A DNA stretch of 64,000 nt from JANQOH01 sp965201115 (GTDB lineage: Bacteria > Pseudomonadota > Alphaproteobacteria > UBA7887). Made by a program: the position numbers and the translations under genes. How positions within the stretch are numbered: position 1 is the stretch's first letter; every line of letters starts with the position of its first letter. Below are positions 24,100 through 33,106 of this stretch, piece by piece. Location of the stretch: positions 1,116,001-1,180,000 of the forward strand of contig OZ241745.1 in assembly GCA_965201115.1 (NCBI GenBank), written 5' to 3'. The notes below the pieces were generated by a model. That model was given only the letters and a program-made list of their open reading frames with translations, was not told where the DNA came from and ran no database searches.

Positions 24100-27000
24100 T
24101 CAGGTCCCCCGCGCCGGCGCGGATCGCTTCGCCGTCGATACCGGCATGCGCCCCGTCGCCGCGACCGTTACCGAGCCGCCGTTGTCGTAGAGCACCCGCC
24201 CCACGCGGCCCGCGACCGTCATCGCGCTTGCCGGCAGATGCACGGTCCCCGCCACCGCGCCGCCGTCCATCACCGATACCGTGTGCGAACCCGCGCCCAT
24301 GCCGCGAATGCCGCCGGTCACCGCGCCGGTCACCGTCGCCGTCAAATCTCCCGCGCCGCGCTCCTCGATGCCGCCCGTCACGCGGCCCGCAATCGATGCG
24401 ACCAGGTCGCCGGCCTCCAGATCGACGATATCGCCCGTCACCATGCCGCCGGAGGCGACCGTAACCTCGTGCTTGCCGGCGCCCTTGCCATGGATGGCGC
24501 CCGTAACCGCGCCGCTCACATTCACGGTCATGGCGCCCGCGCCGCGCCCCTCGATGCGGCCCGTCACCATGCCGCCGGACGCGACCGTGACGTCGAGAGC
24601 GCCCGCGCCGGCGCGGATCGCCTCGCCGCCGACGCCGACGATGCGGCCCGTCGCGGCCACCGTCAGCGCGCCGCCGTTGTCGAACAGAACGCGCCCCGCC
24701 GCGCCGTTTATCGTCGTTCCGCTCTTCGGGTTATGCACCGTGCCCAGCACCCGCGCCTTCTCCGCGATCTCGACGGTGTGCGTCCCGCCGCCGCGGCCGA
24801 ATATCTCGCCCGCGACCGTACCGGTCCCCGACACCTTCACGGTCAGGTCGCCGTCGCCGCGCGCGTCGATATTGCCCGTGACCGTTCCGTGAACGGTGAC
24901 CGCCAAGTTGCCCGCGTCGCCGCGGATCGCTTCCTTCGTTCCGTCGATATCGAGGCCCTTGATCTCGCCGCTGGCGTTGACGGTTACCGCGCCCCCGTTG
25001 TCGTAGTGTACGCGCCCGACATCGCCCGAGACGGTCGCCGCCGCGCCGGCAGGCAGGCGCACCGTGCCGGCAATGGCGCCGGAGGACGCCACGGTAACCG
25101 TGTGTTCGCCAGCGCCTTCGCCGGTAACGCCGCCCGCGATCGTTCCCGACACCGTGACGTCGAGGTCGCCCGCGCCGCGCTCGGCAATGTCGCCGGTCAA
25201 CGCGCCGGCGACGTCGACCTCGAGATCGCCCGCGCCGCGGCCCTCGACGAGGCCCGTGACCGCGCCGTTGGCCGCGACCGTGACGTCGAGATTGCCCGCG
25301 CCGCCGCGAATCGCCTCGGTCGTTCCCTCGTTATCGACGCCCGTGACGGCGCCGCCGCCGGCGACCGTCACCGTTCCGCCGTTGTCGTAGAGAATACGCC
25401 CGACGCTGCCGCGCACGGTCAGCGGACTTTCGGGCGAGCTTTCGGGGTTGTGTATCGTGCCGGTCACGACGCCGCCGGCCTTGACGTCGGCCGTCAGCGT
25501 CCCGCCCGATACGACGTCGCCCTCGACGCGGCCTTCGTCGTTCACCGTGACCGTCAGCGCGCCGGCCGCGCTCTCGGCGGCCACGCCCTCGACGCCGGTC
25601 AGTTTCCCGCCGCCGGCCACCGTTACCGCTCCGTCCGCGGCATAGAGAACGCGCCCGACGCTGCCCGAGATCGTGAACGACGCCTGCGGGTCGCGTATCG
25701 TGCCCGTCACCGCGCCGCCGGCTTCGACGGTCGCCTCCAACGCGCCGCCGCCGTCGACGCGGAGATCGCCCGTCACCGTACCGCCGTCTCTGACGGTCGC
25801 CGTCAGATCGCCGCCGCCATTGGCGCGGATGCCGCCCGTCACCATCCCCGCAACGACGGCCGTCAGATCGCCGCCGGCGGCGAGGACGCCGATGCCCGAC
25901 GCCGCGTCCACTTCGCCGTTCGCGCCGACCGTCAGCATGCCGCCGCCGGCCATATGCACGCCGGCGCCGGTTCCGCCCATCGCCGCGCCGTGTACCGTCA
26001 CCCGCTGGTTGCGCATGCCGCTTGCAACGCCCGCGCCGCGAACGTAGATGCCGTTCACGCCGCCGGTAACGCGCGCGCCCGCCGCCACCGTCACCGCGAT
26101 GGCGCCGTTGTTGCGGTCGTGCGGGACCGCGTAGAGCGCCTCCACGGCGTTCCCCCCGGCGGTGACGGCGCCTCCGGTTATGTCCACATGAATGTCGCCG
26201 GCGTTGTAGCTCGCCGCGCGCTGCCGGACGCCGTCCTTCCAGTCGTCCGTGTAGGCGGCGGGAAGGGCGGCCAGCGCCGCCGCCAGGTCGCCGCCCGTCA
26301 GGACGGCCGTCAGCACCGCGCGCTCGGCGGCCGAGAGTTTCTCCTGCTCCGCCAGCGCCGCCTGCTGCTGCTCCGTCCGGCTCGCCGCGGCGATGGCGAG
26401 GATCGCCGGGTCGCGGTCGCCCTGGCGGATGAAGGTTGCTATCCCCGTGTACGACAGCGCCACGGCGCGGACGCCGGCGTTGGAAAGGTCCAGTATCTCT
26501 TCGGCCGCCCGTTCCGCAGCCCCGGCGGCGCCGGGCTCGGCGATGCGCTTCCTCATGAGATTCCGCGCTTCCGCCTTCCAATCGTCGTCGTAGGCGGCGG
26601 GGAGCGCCATTAGCGCCGTATCGAGCGCGTCCGAATCCTCCGCCGCGACGGCGTCGAGGACGGCCTGCTCGGCGGGCGAGAGCGTCTCGTCGGCGCCCGC
26701 GATCCTGTCCCCGATGAAGGCGTCCATTACCGAATCGCCGGCCGCGATGGTTCCGCTCGAGGCGACGGCGATCATCGGTTCGGTCCGGGCGGCGTCGTCC
26801 GCCGTTTCCGCGCCGGGGTCCATCGTGTGGCCGCTCGACCGCTGGGCCCAAGCGAGAATGCCGACATTCCGCGCCTCCGCCGCGCCCCCGTGCGTCACAA
26901 GGATGCGCCCCGCCGCGCTTTCGTCGTTCGTAAGGCGCCCCACCATTCCGAAGGCGAACGGCGCCTCGATCGACGTCTCCGCGCCGGTCGTTACGCGGAC

Positions 27001-28308
27001 GGAGCCGCGGCCCCTCTGGAGGCCGAGTATCCCCGCCGCGTTCAGCCCCTCCACGGCGATGGCGCGGTCGCCCGCCGCGCCGATGGCGATCGCCGCCGTG
27101 CTGGCGGCGTAGCGTATATCGCCGACGATGCCGTAGCTCGTGTCGCCGGTCGTGGAGATCGCGACGTCTTCCAGATCGACGGCGACGCTGCCCGTGCCGA
27201 GGCTCAGGGCGAAGAAGCCGTGGCTCGTGTCGCCGGTCGTGGAGACGGCGACGCCGTTCGCGTCGATCGAGAGCGGCGACGCGCTGGCGTTGCGGTCGAC
27301 ATAGCCGAGGATGCCGTAGGATCTCGAGCCCGTCGTCTTGACCGAGCCGCGCACTATGTCGATGTCGAGCGGCGGCGAGCCCGAGTTATTGCGGAGCCAG
27401 CCCATGAAGCCGTAGGAGCTCGTGTTCGCCGTCGAGATGACGGCATCGGTCAGATCGGCGTCGATTCCGGCCAGGCCGTTTTGCGTGATGAGAACGCCGT
27501 GGGCGTTCCGGCCCGTCGTGGAGAGTGCGGCGCCGTCCGTCACGCCGACGGTTATCGCCCCTGTGCCCGTCTGCGAGAACCTGTACGCCCTGACGGCGTG
27601 CGCGTTCTGGCCCGCCGTCGCGACGGAGCCGCCCGCCACGTTGACCGAGAGCGGCGCCGTGCTCGCAGCGGTGGTGATCTGGCCGATGACGCCGTAGCCT
27701 CTGAGGCCCATTGTCGAGACGCGGGTGTTTTTCGTGTCGATGGAGACCGCCATCCCGACCGCCACCCCGGTGCTGTCGTTGGCGGTGGCGTTGATGCCAC
27801 TGGCGCTCGATCCCGCCGTCGTGACGGAGCCGCCCGTCACGTCGATGTCGATGCCCGTTCCGCTCGTGCCCCGGTGCTGGGCAGAGACGCCGTTATCGAG
27901 CAGGCCCTGCGTGGAGACGTCGACGTTCGTCAGATCGATATCGATTGCGCCCGCGGCCTCGTGGCGGGCACGGACGCCGAAGGCGTCCGCCGCCGCGATG
28001 GAGCCGCCCGTTACGTCGATGTCGATGTTGCCCGTGCCCGTATGCTCGGCCCAGATGCCTTCGTCGCCGGGGCCCGTCGTCGAGATGGCGGGGTTCGCGA
28101 GGTCGATATCGATGTCGGCCGCGCCGGTTTGCGAGCAGCGAATCCAGTCGTTCGCCCCCGGCGTGTTGCTGCACACGGCGGCGGCCCGCGCCTCGGCCGC
28201 GCCGAGCGCGACGAACGGGCCGAAAAGCAGCGCGCCGATGCGCGCCCGCGCGCTCATGGCGCGGGGGGGGGGGGGGAATAATGCGCGGCGCGGCTGTTCG
28301 TTTGTCAT
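24100..28308 (-). CDS. Autotransporter AT2, N-terminal part (frameshifted), poly-C in 5' codons
   Basis: 1402 residues in frame. The start is the ATG at 28308 because GGGGGGAGGAACC lies 6-8 nt before it; the later ATG at 28257 has only poly-C and no ribosome binding site. The first codons read MTNEQPRRALFPPPPRAM, where the four prolines are the 14-C tract, followed by a signal peptide (GALLFGPFVALGAAEARA) and a beta-helix passenger homologous to AT1. With 14 C the frame is ON. The frame ends at 24100 after the deletion near 24145, so the beta-barrel is lost and the product should not reach the surface. Stretches of AT2 and AT1 are nearly identical, suggesting gene conversion. Confidence 0.8.
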   Translation of the reverse strand: MTNEQPRRALFPPPPRAMSARARIGALLFGPFVALGAAEARAAAVCSNTPGANDWIRCSQTGAADIDIDLANPAISTTGPGDEGIWAEHTGTGNIDIDVTGGSIAAADAFGVRARHEAAGAIDIDLTNVDVSTQGLLDNGVSAQHRGTSGTGIDIDVTGGSVTTAGSSASGINATANDSTGVAVGMAVSIDTKNTRVSTMGLRGYGVIGQITTAASTAPLSVNVAGGSVATAGQNAHAVRAYRFSQTGTGAITVGVTDGAALSTTGRNAHGVLITQNGLAGIDADLTDAVISTANTSSYGFMGWLRNNSGSPPLDIDIVRGSVKTTGSRSYGILGYVDRNASASPLSIDANGVAVSTTGDTSHGFFALSLGTGSVAVDLEDVAISTTGDTSYGIVGDIRYAASTAAIAIGAAGDRAIAVEGLNAAGILGLQRGRGSVRVTTGAETSIEAPFAFGMVGRLTNDESAAGRILVTHGGAAEARNVGILAWAQRSSGHTMDPGAETADDAARTEPMIAVASSGTIAAGDSVMDAFIGDRIAGADETLSPAEQAVLDAVAAEDSDALDTALMALPAAYDDDWKAEARNLMRKRIAEPGAAGAAERAAEEILDLSNAGVRAVALSYTGIATFIRQGDRDPAILAIAAASRTEQQQAALAEQEKLSAAERAVLTAVLTGGDLAAALAALPAAYTDDWKDGVRQRAASYNAGDIHVDITGGAVTAGGNAVEALYAVPHDRNNGAIAVTVAAGARVTGGVNGIYVRGAGVASGMRNQRVTVHGAAMGGTGAGVHMAGGGMLTVGANGEVDAASGIGVLAAGGDLTAVVAGMVTGGIRANGGGDLTATVRDGGTVTGDLRVDGGGALEATVEAGGAVTGTIRDPQASFTISGSVGRVLYAADGAVTVAGGGKLTGVEGVAAESAAGALTVTVNDEGRVEGDVVSGGTLTADVKAGGVVTGTIHNPESSPESPLTVRGSVGRILYDNGGTVTVAGGGAVTGVDNEGTTEAIRGGAGNLDVTVAANGAVTGLVEGRGAGDLEVDVAGALTGDIAERGAGDLDVTVSGTIAGGVTGEGAGEHTVTVASSGAIAGTVRLPAGAAATVSGDVGRVHYDNGGAVTVNASGEIKGLDIDGTKEAIRGDAGNLAVTVHGTVTGNIDARGDGDLTVKVSGTGTVAGEIFGRGGGTHTVEIAEKARVLGTVHNPKSGTTINGAAGRVLFDNGGALTVAATGRIVGVGGEAIRAGAGALDVTVASGGMVTGRIEGRGAGAMTVNVSGAVTGAIHGKGAGKHEVTVASGGMVTGDIVDLEAGDLVASIAGRVTGGIEERGAGDLTATVTGAVTGGIRGMGAGSHTVSVMDGGAVAGTVHLPASAMTVAGRVGRVLYDNGGSVTVAATGRMPVSTAKRSAPARGT
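24140..24150 (-). other. One-base deletion that splits AT2
   Basis: On the plus strand this point reads CCGGCATGCG, while the two homologous places (near 14550 in AT1 and 24645 in AT2) read CCGGCGATGCG or CCGACGATGCG. The missing G shifts the passenger frame and leads to a stop at 24100. With the base restored the gene is 2147 residues, close to AT1. It may be a real mutation or a sequencing error. Confidence 0.75.
28263..28276 (-). promoter_or_regulatory. Poly-C(14) phase-variation tract of AT2
   Basis: Fourteen uninterrupted C on the coding strand, inside the 5' coding sequence of AT2 (codons 11-16). The distance from the ATG at 28308 to the conserved second ATG is 51 nt, a multiple of three, so the present length is in frame. 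Change by one or two C would stop translation early. Confidence 0.8.
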
Positions 28309-28367
28309 GACCGGTTCCTCCCCCCTGACCGAAGCGCGCGCCATGCGGTTCCGGCGCGCGGCGGCGG

Positions 28368-28396
28368 AGTATGGGCTATCCGGCGCGGCGGGGCAA
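28368..28396 (-). promoter_or_regulatory. Predicted promoter of AT2
   Basis: TTGCCC (28396-28391) and CATACT (28373-28368) on the minus strand with a 17-nt spacer, upstream of the AT2 ribosome binding site. The layout mirrors that at AT1 and again puts the poly-C tract within the transcript. Confidence 0.45.
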
Positions 28397-28504
28397 GCGG
28401 GCGCCCCGATGCCGGCGCGGACACCGGCGCGCCCGGATCGGCGCGCTTCGCGGGCGCGCGGGCGTTCCCGCCCGCGCGTCTCCAATGCCGCGAACGCCGC
28501 GCGT

Positions 28505-29022
28505 TCCCCCGCAACATCGCGCCTTGCGGAAACGTGCGGGCAGGATGCCCGCGGTCCCGGGCCCCGCCTTCGGCGGGGCAAGCGTTTCGGTACAGACACT
28601 CAAACGCCTTCCCCTCCCCGCAACGTCGCGCCTTGCGGGAACGTGCGGGCAGGATGCCCGCGGTCCCGGGCCCCGCCTTCGGCGGGGCAAGCGTTTCGGT
28701 ACAGGCACTCAAACGCCTCCCCCCCTCCCCGCAACATCGCGCCTTGCGGGAACGTGCGGGCAGGATGCCCGCGGTCCCGGGCCCCGCCTTCGGCGGGGCA
28801 AGCGTTTCGGTACAGGCACTCAAACGCCTCCCCCCCTCCCCGCAACGTCGCGCCTTGCGGAAACGTGCGGGCAGGATGCCCGCGGTCCCGGGCCCCGCCT
28901 TCGGCGGGGCAAGCGTTTCGGTACAGGCACTCAAACGCCTCCCCCTCCCCGCAACATTGCGCCTTGCGGGAACGTGCGGGCAGGATGCCCGCGGTCCCGG
29001 GCCCGCCTTCGGCGGGGTTGCG
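28505..29022 (+). repeat. Five-copy tandem array of the hairpin repeat
   Basis: The segment GCCTTGCGG starts at 28521, 28630, 28741, 28852 and 28961, a period of 109-111 bp. Each unit holds both hairpins plus a spacer (AAGCGTTTCGGTACAGGCAC and following) that is nearly the same in every unit; small differences are one G/A change and the length of a CCCCCTCCCC run. The array fills the space between the AT2 5' region and the lpxK stop codon. No gene is seen from 28397 to 29026. Confidence 0.9.
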
Positions 29023-29026
29023 CCCG

Positions 29027-30004
29027 CTACGGGGGGAGGCGGGCCAGGAGGGCGTCGAGGGCGGCGGCGGCGGCGGCGGTCCATTCGAGGGTTACCTCCA
29101 GCACCGCGGGCAGGGCGCGCAGGGGCTCGGGGATGCGCGCGGCGTCTTTCGCGGTGGTGACGAGAACGGCGTCGAGGGCGGCGGCCTTGTCGGCAAGCGC
29201 CAGGATTTCGTGCGCGCGGTAGCGCCGGTGGTCGGCGAACTCGTGCGCCGCCGCCACCGCGCAGCCCAGGCCCTCGAGCGTTTCGAAGAACTTGCCCGGC
29301 CGGCCGATGCCCGCGAAGGCGACGACGCGCTTGCCCGCGACCGCCTCGCGCCCGCGCCCCGGCGCGAGGCGCGCGGACAGGACCGGAAGCCCCGCGGGCA
29401 GCCGCCGCCGCGCGCCCGTCCGGTCCTCGCCGACAAGCACCACGGCGCTGGCGCGCGCGAGGCCGCGTTCGACGCGCTCGCGCAACGGCCCCGCCGGCAA
29501 GAGCCGCCCGTTGCCGAACCCGTAGCCGCCGTCCACGACGACCAGCGCGATATCGGCGGCGAGTTCGCGGCTCTGGAAGCCGTCGTCGAGAACCAGCGCG
29601 CCGGCGCCGGCGGCGCGCGCGGCGGCGGCGGCTTCGGCGCGGCGGCGCGCGACCCAGACGGGCGCGGCGCGGGCCAGCAGCAGCGCCTCGTCGCCGACCG
29701 CGCGCGCGTCGTGGCGCGCGGGATCGACCCGGAGCGGCCTGCGCGCGCGTCCGCCGTAGCCGCGCGTCAGCAGATGCGGCGCGCGGCCGCGCGCGCGCAA
29801 CCGGCAGGCGATGGCGATGGCGGTCGGGGTTTTTCCCGCGCCGCCGGCGACGAGGTTGCCGACGCACACCGTCGGCGCGGGGGCGGGGGCGGGGGCGCGC
29901 CGGGCGGCGCGGCGCGCGGCGGCGGCCGCTTCGTAGAGCGCGGCGGCGGGCGCCAGCGCGCGCGCCGGCCAGCCGCCGGTTCGCCAGAACTCAGGCGCGC
30001 GCAC
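29027..30004 (-). CDS. lpxK: Tetraacyldisaccharide 4'-kinase
   Basis: 325 residues from a GTG start that overlaps the waaA 3' end by 14 nt; no ATG fits. N-terminal segment VRAPEFWRTGG, Walker A GNLVAGGAGKTP and the DDGFQS motif are characteristic. LpxK phosphorylates the 4' position of the lipid A disaccharide at the inner membrane, making lipid IVA. It is the last gene of a pmbA-cysQ-msbA-waaA-lpxK run. Confidence 0.92.
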   Translation of the reverse strand: MRAPEFWRTGGWPARALAPAAALYEAAAAARRAARRAPAPAPAPTVCVGNLVAGGAGKTPTAIAIACRLRARGRAPHLLTRGYGGRARRPLRVDPARHDARAVGDEALLLARAAPVWVARRRAEAAAAARAAGAGALVLDDGFQSRELAADIALVVVDGGYGFGNGRLLPAGPLRERVERGLARASAVVLVGEDRTGARRRLPAGLPVLSARLAPGRGREAVAGKRVVAFAGIGRPGKFFETLEGLGCAVAAAHEFADHRRYRAHEILALADKAAALDAVLVTTAKDAARIPEPLRALPAVLEVTLEWTAAAAAALDALLARLPP

Positions 30005-31307
30005 CGGCGGGCAGCAGCGGCGCCAGCGCCGCGAGTGCCGCGTCGAGCGCGCCGGCGGCCTTGCCGTCGATGGCGCGCTTCTGCCGCGCGGCCAGCGCGG
30101 CGCGCCCGGTTTCGCCGCACGGCGGTTCGCCGCGCGGCGGTTCGGCGCGCAGCAGTTGGGCGACCGCGGCGCCGAGCGCGGCGCCGCCGGGCGTTGTCCG
30201 GAGCGCCGCGGCGGCGCGCAAATCGTCGGCGACGCCGGCGAAATTGCGCATGTCGGGGCCGACAAGCGCGGCGCAGCCGAGCTGGATCGGCTCAATGGGG
30301 TTGTGCCCGCCGCGCCGCGCGATGGAGCCGCCGACGAAGGCCAGCGGCGCGGCGCGGAAAAACAGCCCGAGCTCCCCCATCGTATCGGCGACGTATACGT
30401 CGACGCCGGCGCCGGGCGGGTCCTTCCCGGCGCCGCGGCGGGCGGCGCGCAGGCCGCGCGCGGCGGCCGCGGCGGCGAGTTCGGGGCCGCGCCGCGGATG
30501 GCGCGGCGCGACAACGGTCAGCAGGCCCGGCGCTTGCGCGCGCGCGGCTTCGTGCGCGGCGAACACGGCGGCCTCCTCGGCGCCGGGATGGGTGCTCGCG
30601 GCCACCCAGGCGGGCCGCCCGGCGAGCGCGCGCTTCCACGCCGCGACCTCGCGCGGGTCGGCGGGCAGGGGCGCGGCGGCGTATTTGAGCGTGCCGCCGA
30701 CGGTGACCGCGGGCGCGCCGAGAGCTCGGAAGCGCTCGGCGTCGCGGGGCGTTTGCGCCACCGTGGCGGCGAAACCGCCGAGCAGCGCGCGCGCCGCCGA
30801 GGGGAAGCGCCGCCAGCGCCGCCACGAACGGTCGGACATGCGCGCCTGCGCCAGCGCCATGCGCAGCCCCCGCGCGCGCACCGCCGCGATCAGGTTCGGC
30901 CACAGTTCCGATTCGACGAATACGCAGGGATCGGGGCGCCAATGGTCGAGGAAGCGCGCCGCGGCGCCGGGCAGATCCACCGGGGCGTATCGGTGAAACG
31001 CGCGCTCCGGGAGCCGCCCGGCGAGCAATCGGGCCGAGGTCACGGTTCCGGTCGTCGCCAGCACGCGCAGGTTCGGGTCTTCCACGAGCCGCGCGATCAG
31101 CGGCAGCACGGACGCGGCCTCGCCGACGCTTGCGGCGTGGATCCAGACGAGCGGCCCCGGCGGGCGCGGCGCGGAAGCTTCGCCGAAGCGCTCGCCGAGC
31201 CGGGCGGGGTCTTCCAGGCCGCGCGCGGCGCGGCGGCGCAGATGGGCGCGCACGGCGGGCTCCGCGGCGCGCGCCGCGGCGCGGTAGAGCGCCAGCGCCG
31301 CGGTCAT
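29991..31307 (-). CDS. waaA: Kdo transferase (3-deoxy-manno-octulosonate transferase)
   Basis: 438 residues, GT-B glycosyltransferase family 30. Recognised by the N-terminal domain ending WIHAASVGEAAS, FVESELWPNLI, and the C-terminal GGSIARRGGHNPIEP that binds CMP-Kdo. It adds Kdo to lipid IVA. Its start codon overlaps the msbA stop (ATGA) and its end overlaps the lpxK start, so the three are coupled: Kdo transfer, 4'-phosphorylation and export of lipid A. Confidence 0.93.
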   Translation of the reverse strand: MTAALALYRAAARAAEPAVRAHLRRRAARGLEDPARLGERFGEASAPRPPGPLVWIHAASVGEAASVLPLIARLVEDPNLRVLATTGTVTSARLLAGRLPERAFHRYAPVDLPGAAARFLDHWRPDPCVFVESELWPNLIAAVRARGLRMALAQARMSDRSWRRWRRFPSAARALLGGFAATVAQTPRDAERFRALGAPAVTVGGTLKYAAAPLPADPREVAAWKRALAGRPAWVAASTHPGAEEAAVFAAHEAARAQAPGLLTVVAPRHPRRGPELAAAAAARGLRAARRGAGKDPPGAGVDVYVADTMGELGLFFRAAPLAFVGGSIARRGGHNPIEPIQLGCAALVGPDMRNFAGVADDLRAAAALRTTPGGAALGAAVAQLLRAEPPRGEPPCGETGRAALAARQKRAIDGKAAGALDAALAALAPLLPAGARA

Positions 31308-33106
31308 GCGGCGGCCGCGGCGGCGGGGTCGGCGAACTGCATGTCGTAGAGCCGCGCATAGAGCCGGCCGGCGGCGTAGAGCGCCGCGTGCGCGCCTTCC
31401 TCGACAACGCGGCCCTCGTCGAGAACGTAGATCCGGTCGGCGGCGCGCACGGTGGAAAGGCGGTGGGCGATGGCGAGGGTGGTGCGCCCGCGCTTGAGGC
31501 GCTCGAGCGCCGCCTGCACCTGCCGCTCCGCCGCCGTGTCGAGCGACGCCGTGGCCTCGTCGAGCAGCAGGATCGGCGCGTTTTTCAACACCGCGCGGGC
31601 GATGGCGATGCGCTGGCGCTCGCCGCCCGAAAGCTCGACGCCGCGTTCGCCGACGGTCGTGTCGTAGCCTTGCGGCAGCGCCGAGACGAACTCGTGCGCG
31701 GCGGCGGCGCGGGCGGCGGCCTCGATGTCGGCCTGCGCCGCGTCGCCGCCGGGCGCGCCATAGGCGATGTTGGCGCGCACCGTGTCGTTGAACAGCGCCG
31801 TGTCCTGGCTTACGGGCGCGATGGCGGCGCGCAGCGACGCCAGCGCGACGCCGCGCACGTCCTGGCCGTCGATCTCCACGCGGCCCGAATCGACGTCGAA
31901 GAAGCGGGCGACGAGATTGAAAACCGTGGATTTTCCCGCGCCGGACGGGCCGACCAGCGCCACCGTGGCGCCGGCGGGAACGGCGAGCGAAATCCCCTTC
32001 AGCGCGGGAATACCGGGCCGGTATGAGAAGCGCACGTCTTTCAGCCTCATGCTTCCGCCGCGCACGGCGAGCGGCGCGGCGGCCGGCGCCTCGATCACGT
32101 TGGGGCGTTCGTCGAGCACGGCGAACAGGCGCTGCGCGGCCGCGATCCCCTCCTGCAATGTGGCGTATAGATTCGCGATGCTTTTCAGCGGGCGGTAGGC
32201 AAGGGTCATCGCCGTGACGAAGGCGAAGAAACCGCCGGCCTCGCGCGCGCCGTCGATCACCTGCGCGCCGCCGTAGAAGAGCACCAGGGCGGCCGCGACG
32301 CCGCCGAGCGCCTCCATGACCGGCGCGTTGGCCGCGCGGACGCGCACCGCGGTCATGAAGCGGCGGAACACGCTCTCGATGCGCTCTTGCGCGCGCGCCG
32401 TTTCGTAGGCCTCCATGCCATAGGCCTTGACGTGGCGCGCGCCCTGTACGGTTTCGGTCACGAGCGCCGACAGCGAGCCGACCGCTTCCTGCGCCGCGGC
32501 CGAGGCCTTGCGCGTCCGCTTGCCCACGCGGTCGATGGGCCACCACGCGATCAGGAACACGCCGAACACGGCCAGCGCCAGCTCGGCGTTCTGATAGAAC
32601 ATCAGCGCCGTGAGCAGCACGACCATCAGCAGGTCCTTTACCAGCGCGGTCATGGTCGCCGCGGCGGCGTTGCGCACAAGGTGCGAATCGCTGATGAGAT
32701 TGCCGATCAGCCGCCCGGTCGGCGTGCGCTGGAAATAGGCGAGATCGAGGCGCATGAGATGGTCGAACAGCTGCGTCTGCAAATCCGCCACGACGCGCAG
32801 GCTTACGCGGCTCATCAGCATTGTCTGGCCGAAATTGGCGAGCCCGCCGGCAACCATGACCGCGAGCACGGCCAGGGGCACGACCGCGAGCGCCTCCCGG
32901 TCGCGGGCGATGAAAATGTCGCCGACCACCGACTCCATCAGCCACGCGAGCGCGGGCTGCGAACACGCCGCGACGACCATGCAGGCGGCGGCGGCGGCGA
33001 TGCGGCGGCGATAGGGGAGGACGTAGCCGCGCGCGAGCCGCGCCGCCGGCGCGAGGCCGGGCCAGCGCGGCGCCGGCGCGGCGGGCGCCGCCGCCGCCCC
33101 GGTCAT
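31304..33106 (-). CDS. msbA: MsbA-like lipid ABC exporter (fused TMD-NBD)
   Basis: 600 residues: six membrane helices (residues ~25-310) followed by an ATPase domain with Walker A GPSGAGKST, signature LSGGERQR, Walker B ILLLDEATAS and switch AHRLST. This is the half-transporter form that works as a homodimer. Its place among waaA and lpxK points to flipping of core-lipid A across the inner membrane. ATGA overlaps link it on both sides (cysQ and waaA). Confidence 0.9.
   Translation of the reverse strand: MTGAAAAPAAPAPRWPGLAPAARLARGYVLPYRRRIAAAAACMVVAACSQPALAWLMESVVGDIFIARDREALAVVPLAVLAVMVAGGLANFGQTMLMSRVSLRVVADLQTQLFDHLMRLDLAYFQRTPTGRLIGNLISDSHLVRNAAAATMTALVKDLLMVVLLTALMFYQNAELALAVFGVFLIAWWPIDRVGKRTRKASAAAQEAVGSLSALVTETVQGARHVKAYGMEAYETARAQERIESVFRRFMTAVRVRAANAPVMEALGGVAAALVLFYGGAQVIDGAREAGGFFAFVTAMTLAYRPLKSIANLYATLQEGIAAAQRLFAVLDERPNVIEAPAAAPLAVRGGSMRLKDVRFSYRPGIPALKGISLAVPAGATVALVGPSGAGKSTVFNLVARFFDVDSGRVEIDGQDVRGVALASLRAAIAPVSQDTALFNDTVRANIAYGAPGGDAAQADIEAAARAAAAHEFVSALPQGYDTTVGERGVELSGGERQRIAIARAVLKNAPILLLDEATASLDTAAERQVQAALERLKRGRTTLAIAHRLSTVRAADRIYVLDEGRVVEEGAHAALYAAGRLYARLYDMQFADPAAAAAA

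Noticed and set aside
28505..29022. CRISPR array
   Set aside because: The units are over 100 bp, strongly palindromic and have the same spacer each time; no cas gene is present. The same holds for 35496-35998.
28534..29160. Open frames through the hairpin array with repeated RAGCPRSRAPPSAG or GRMPAVPGPAFGG
   Set aside because: They are translations of the noncoding repeat unit, occur in several frames and have no ribosome binding site.
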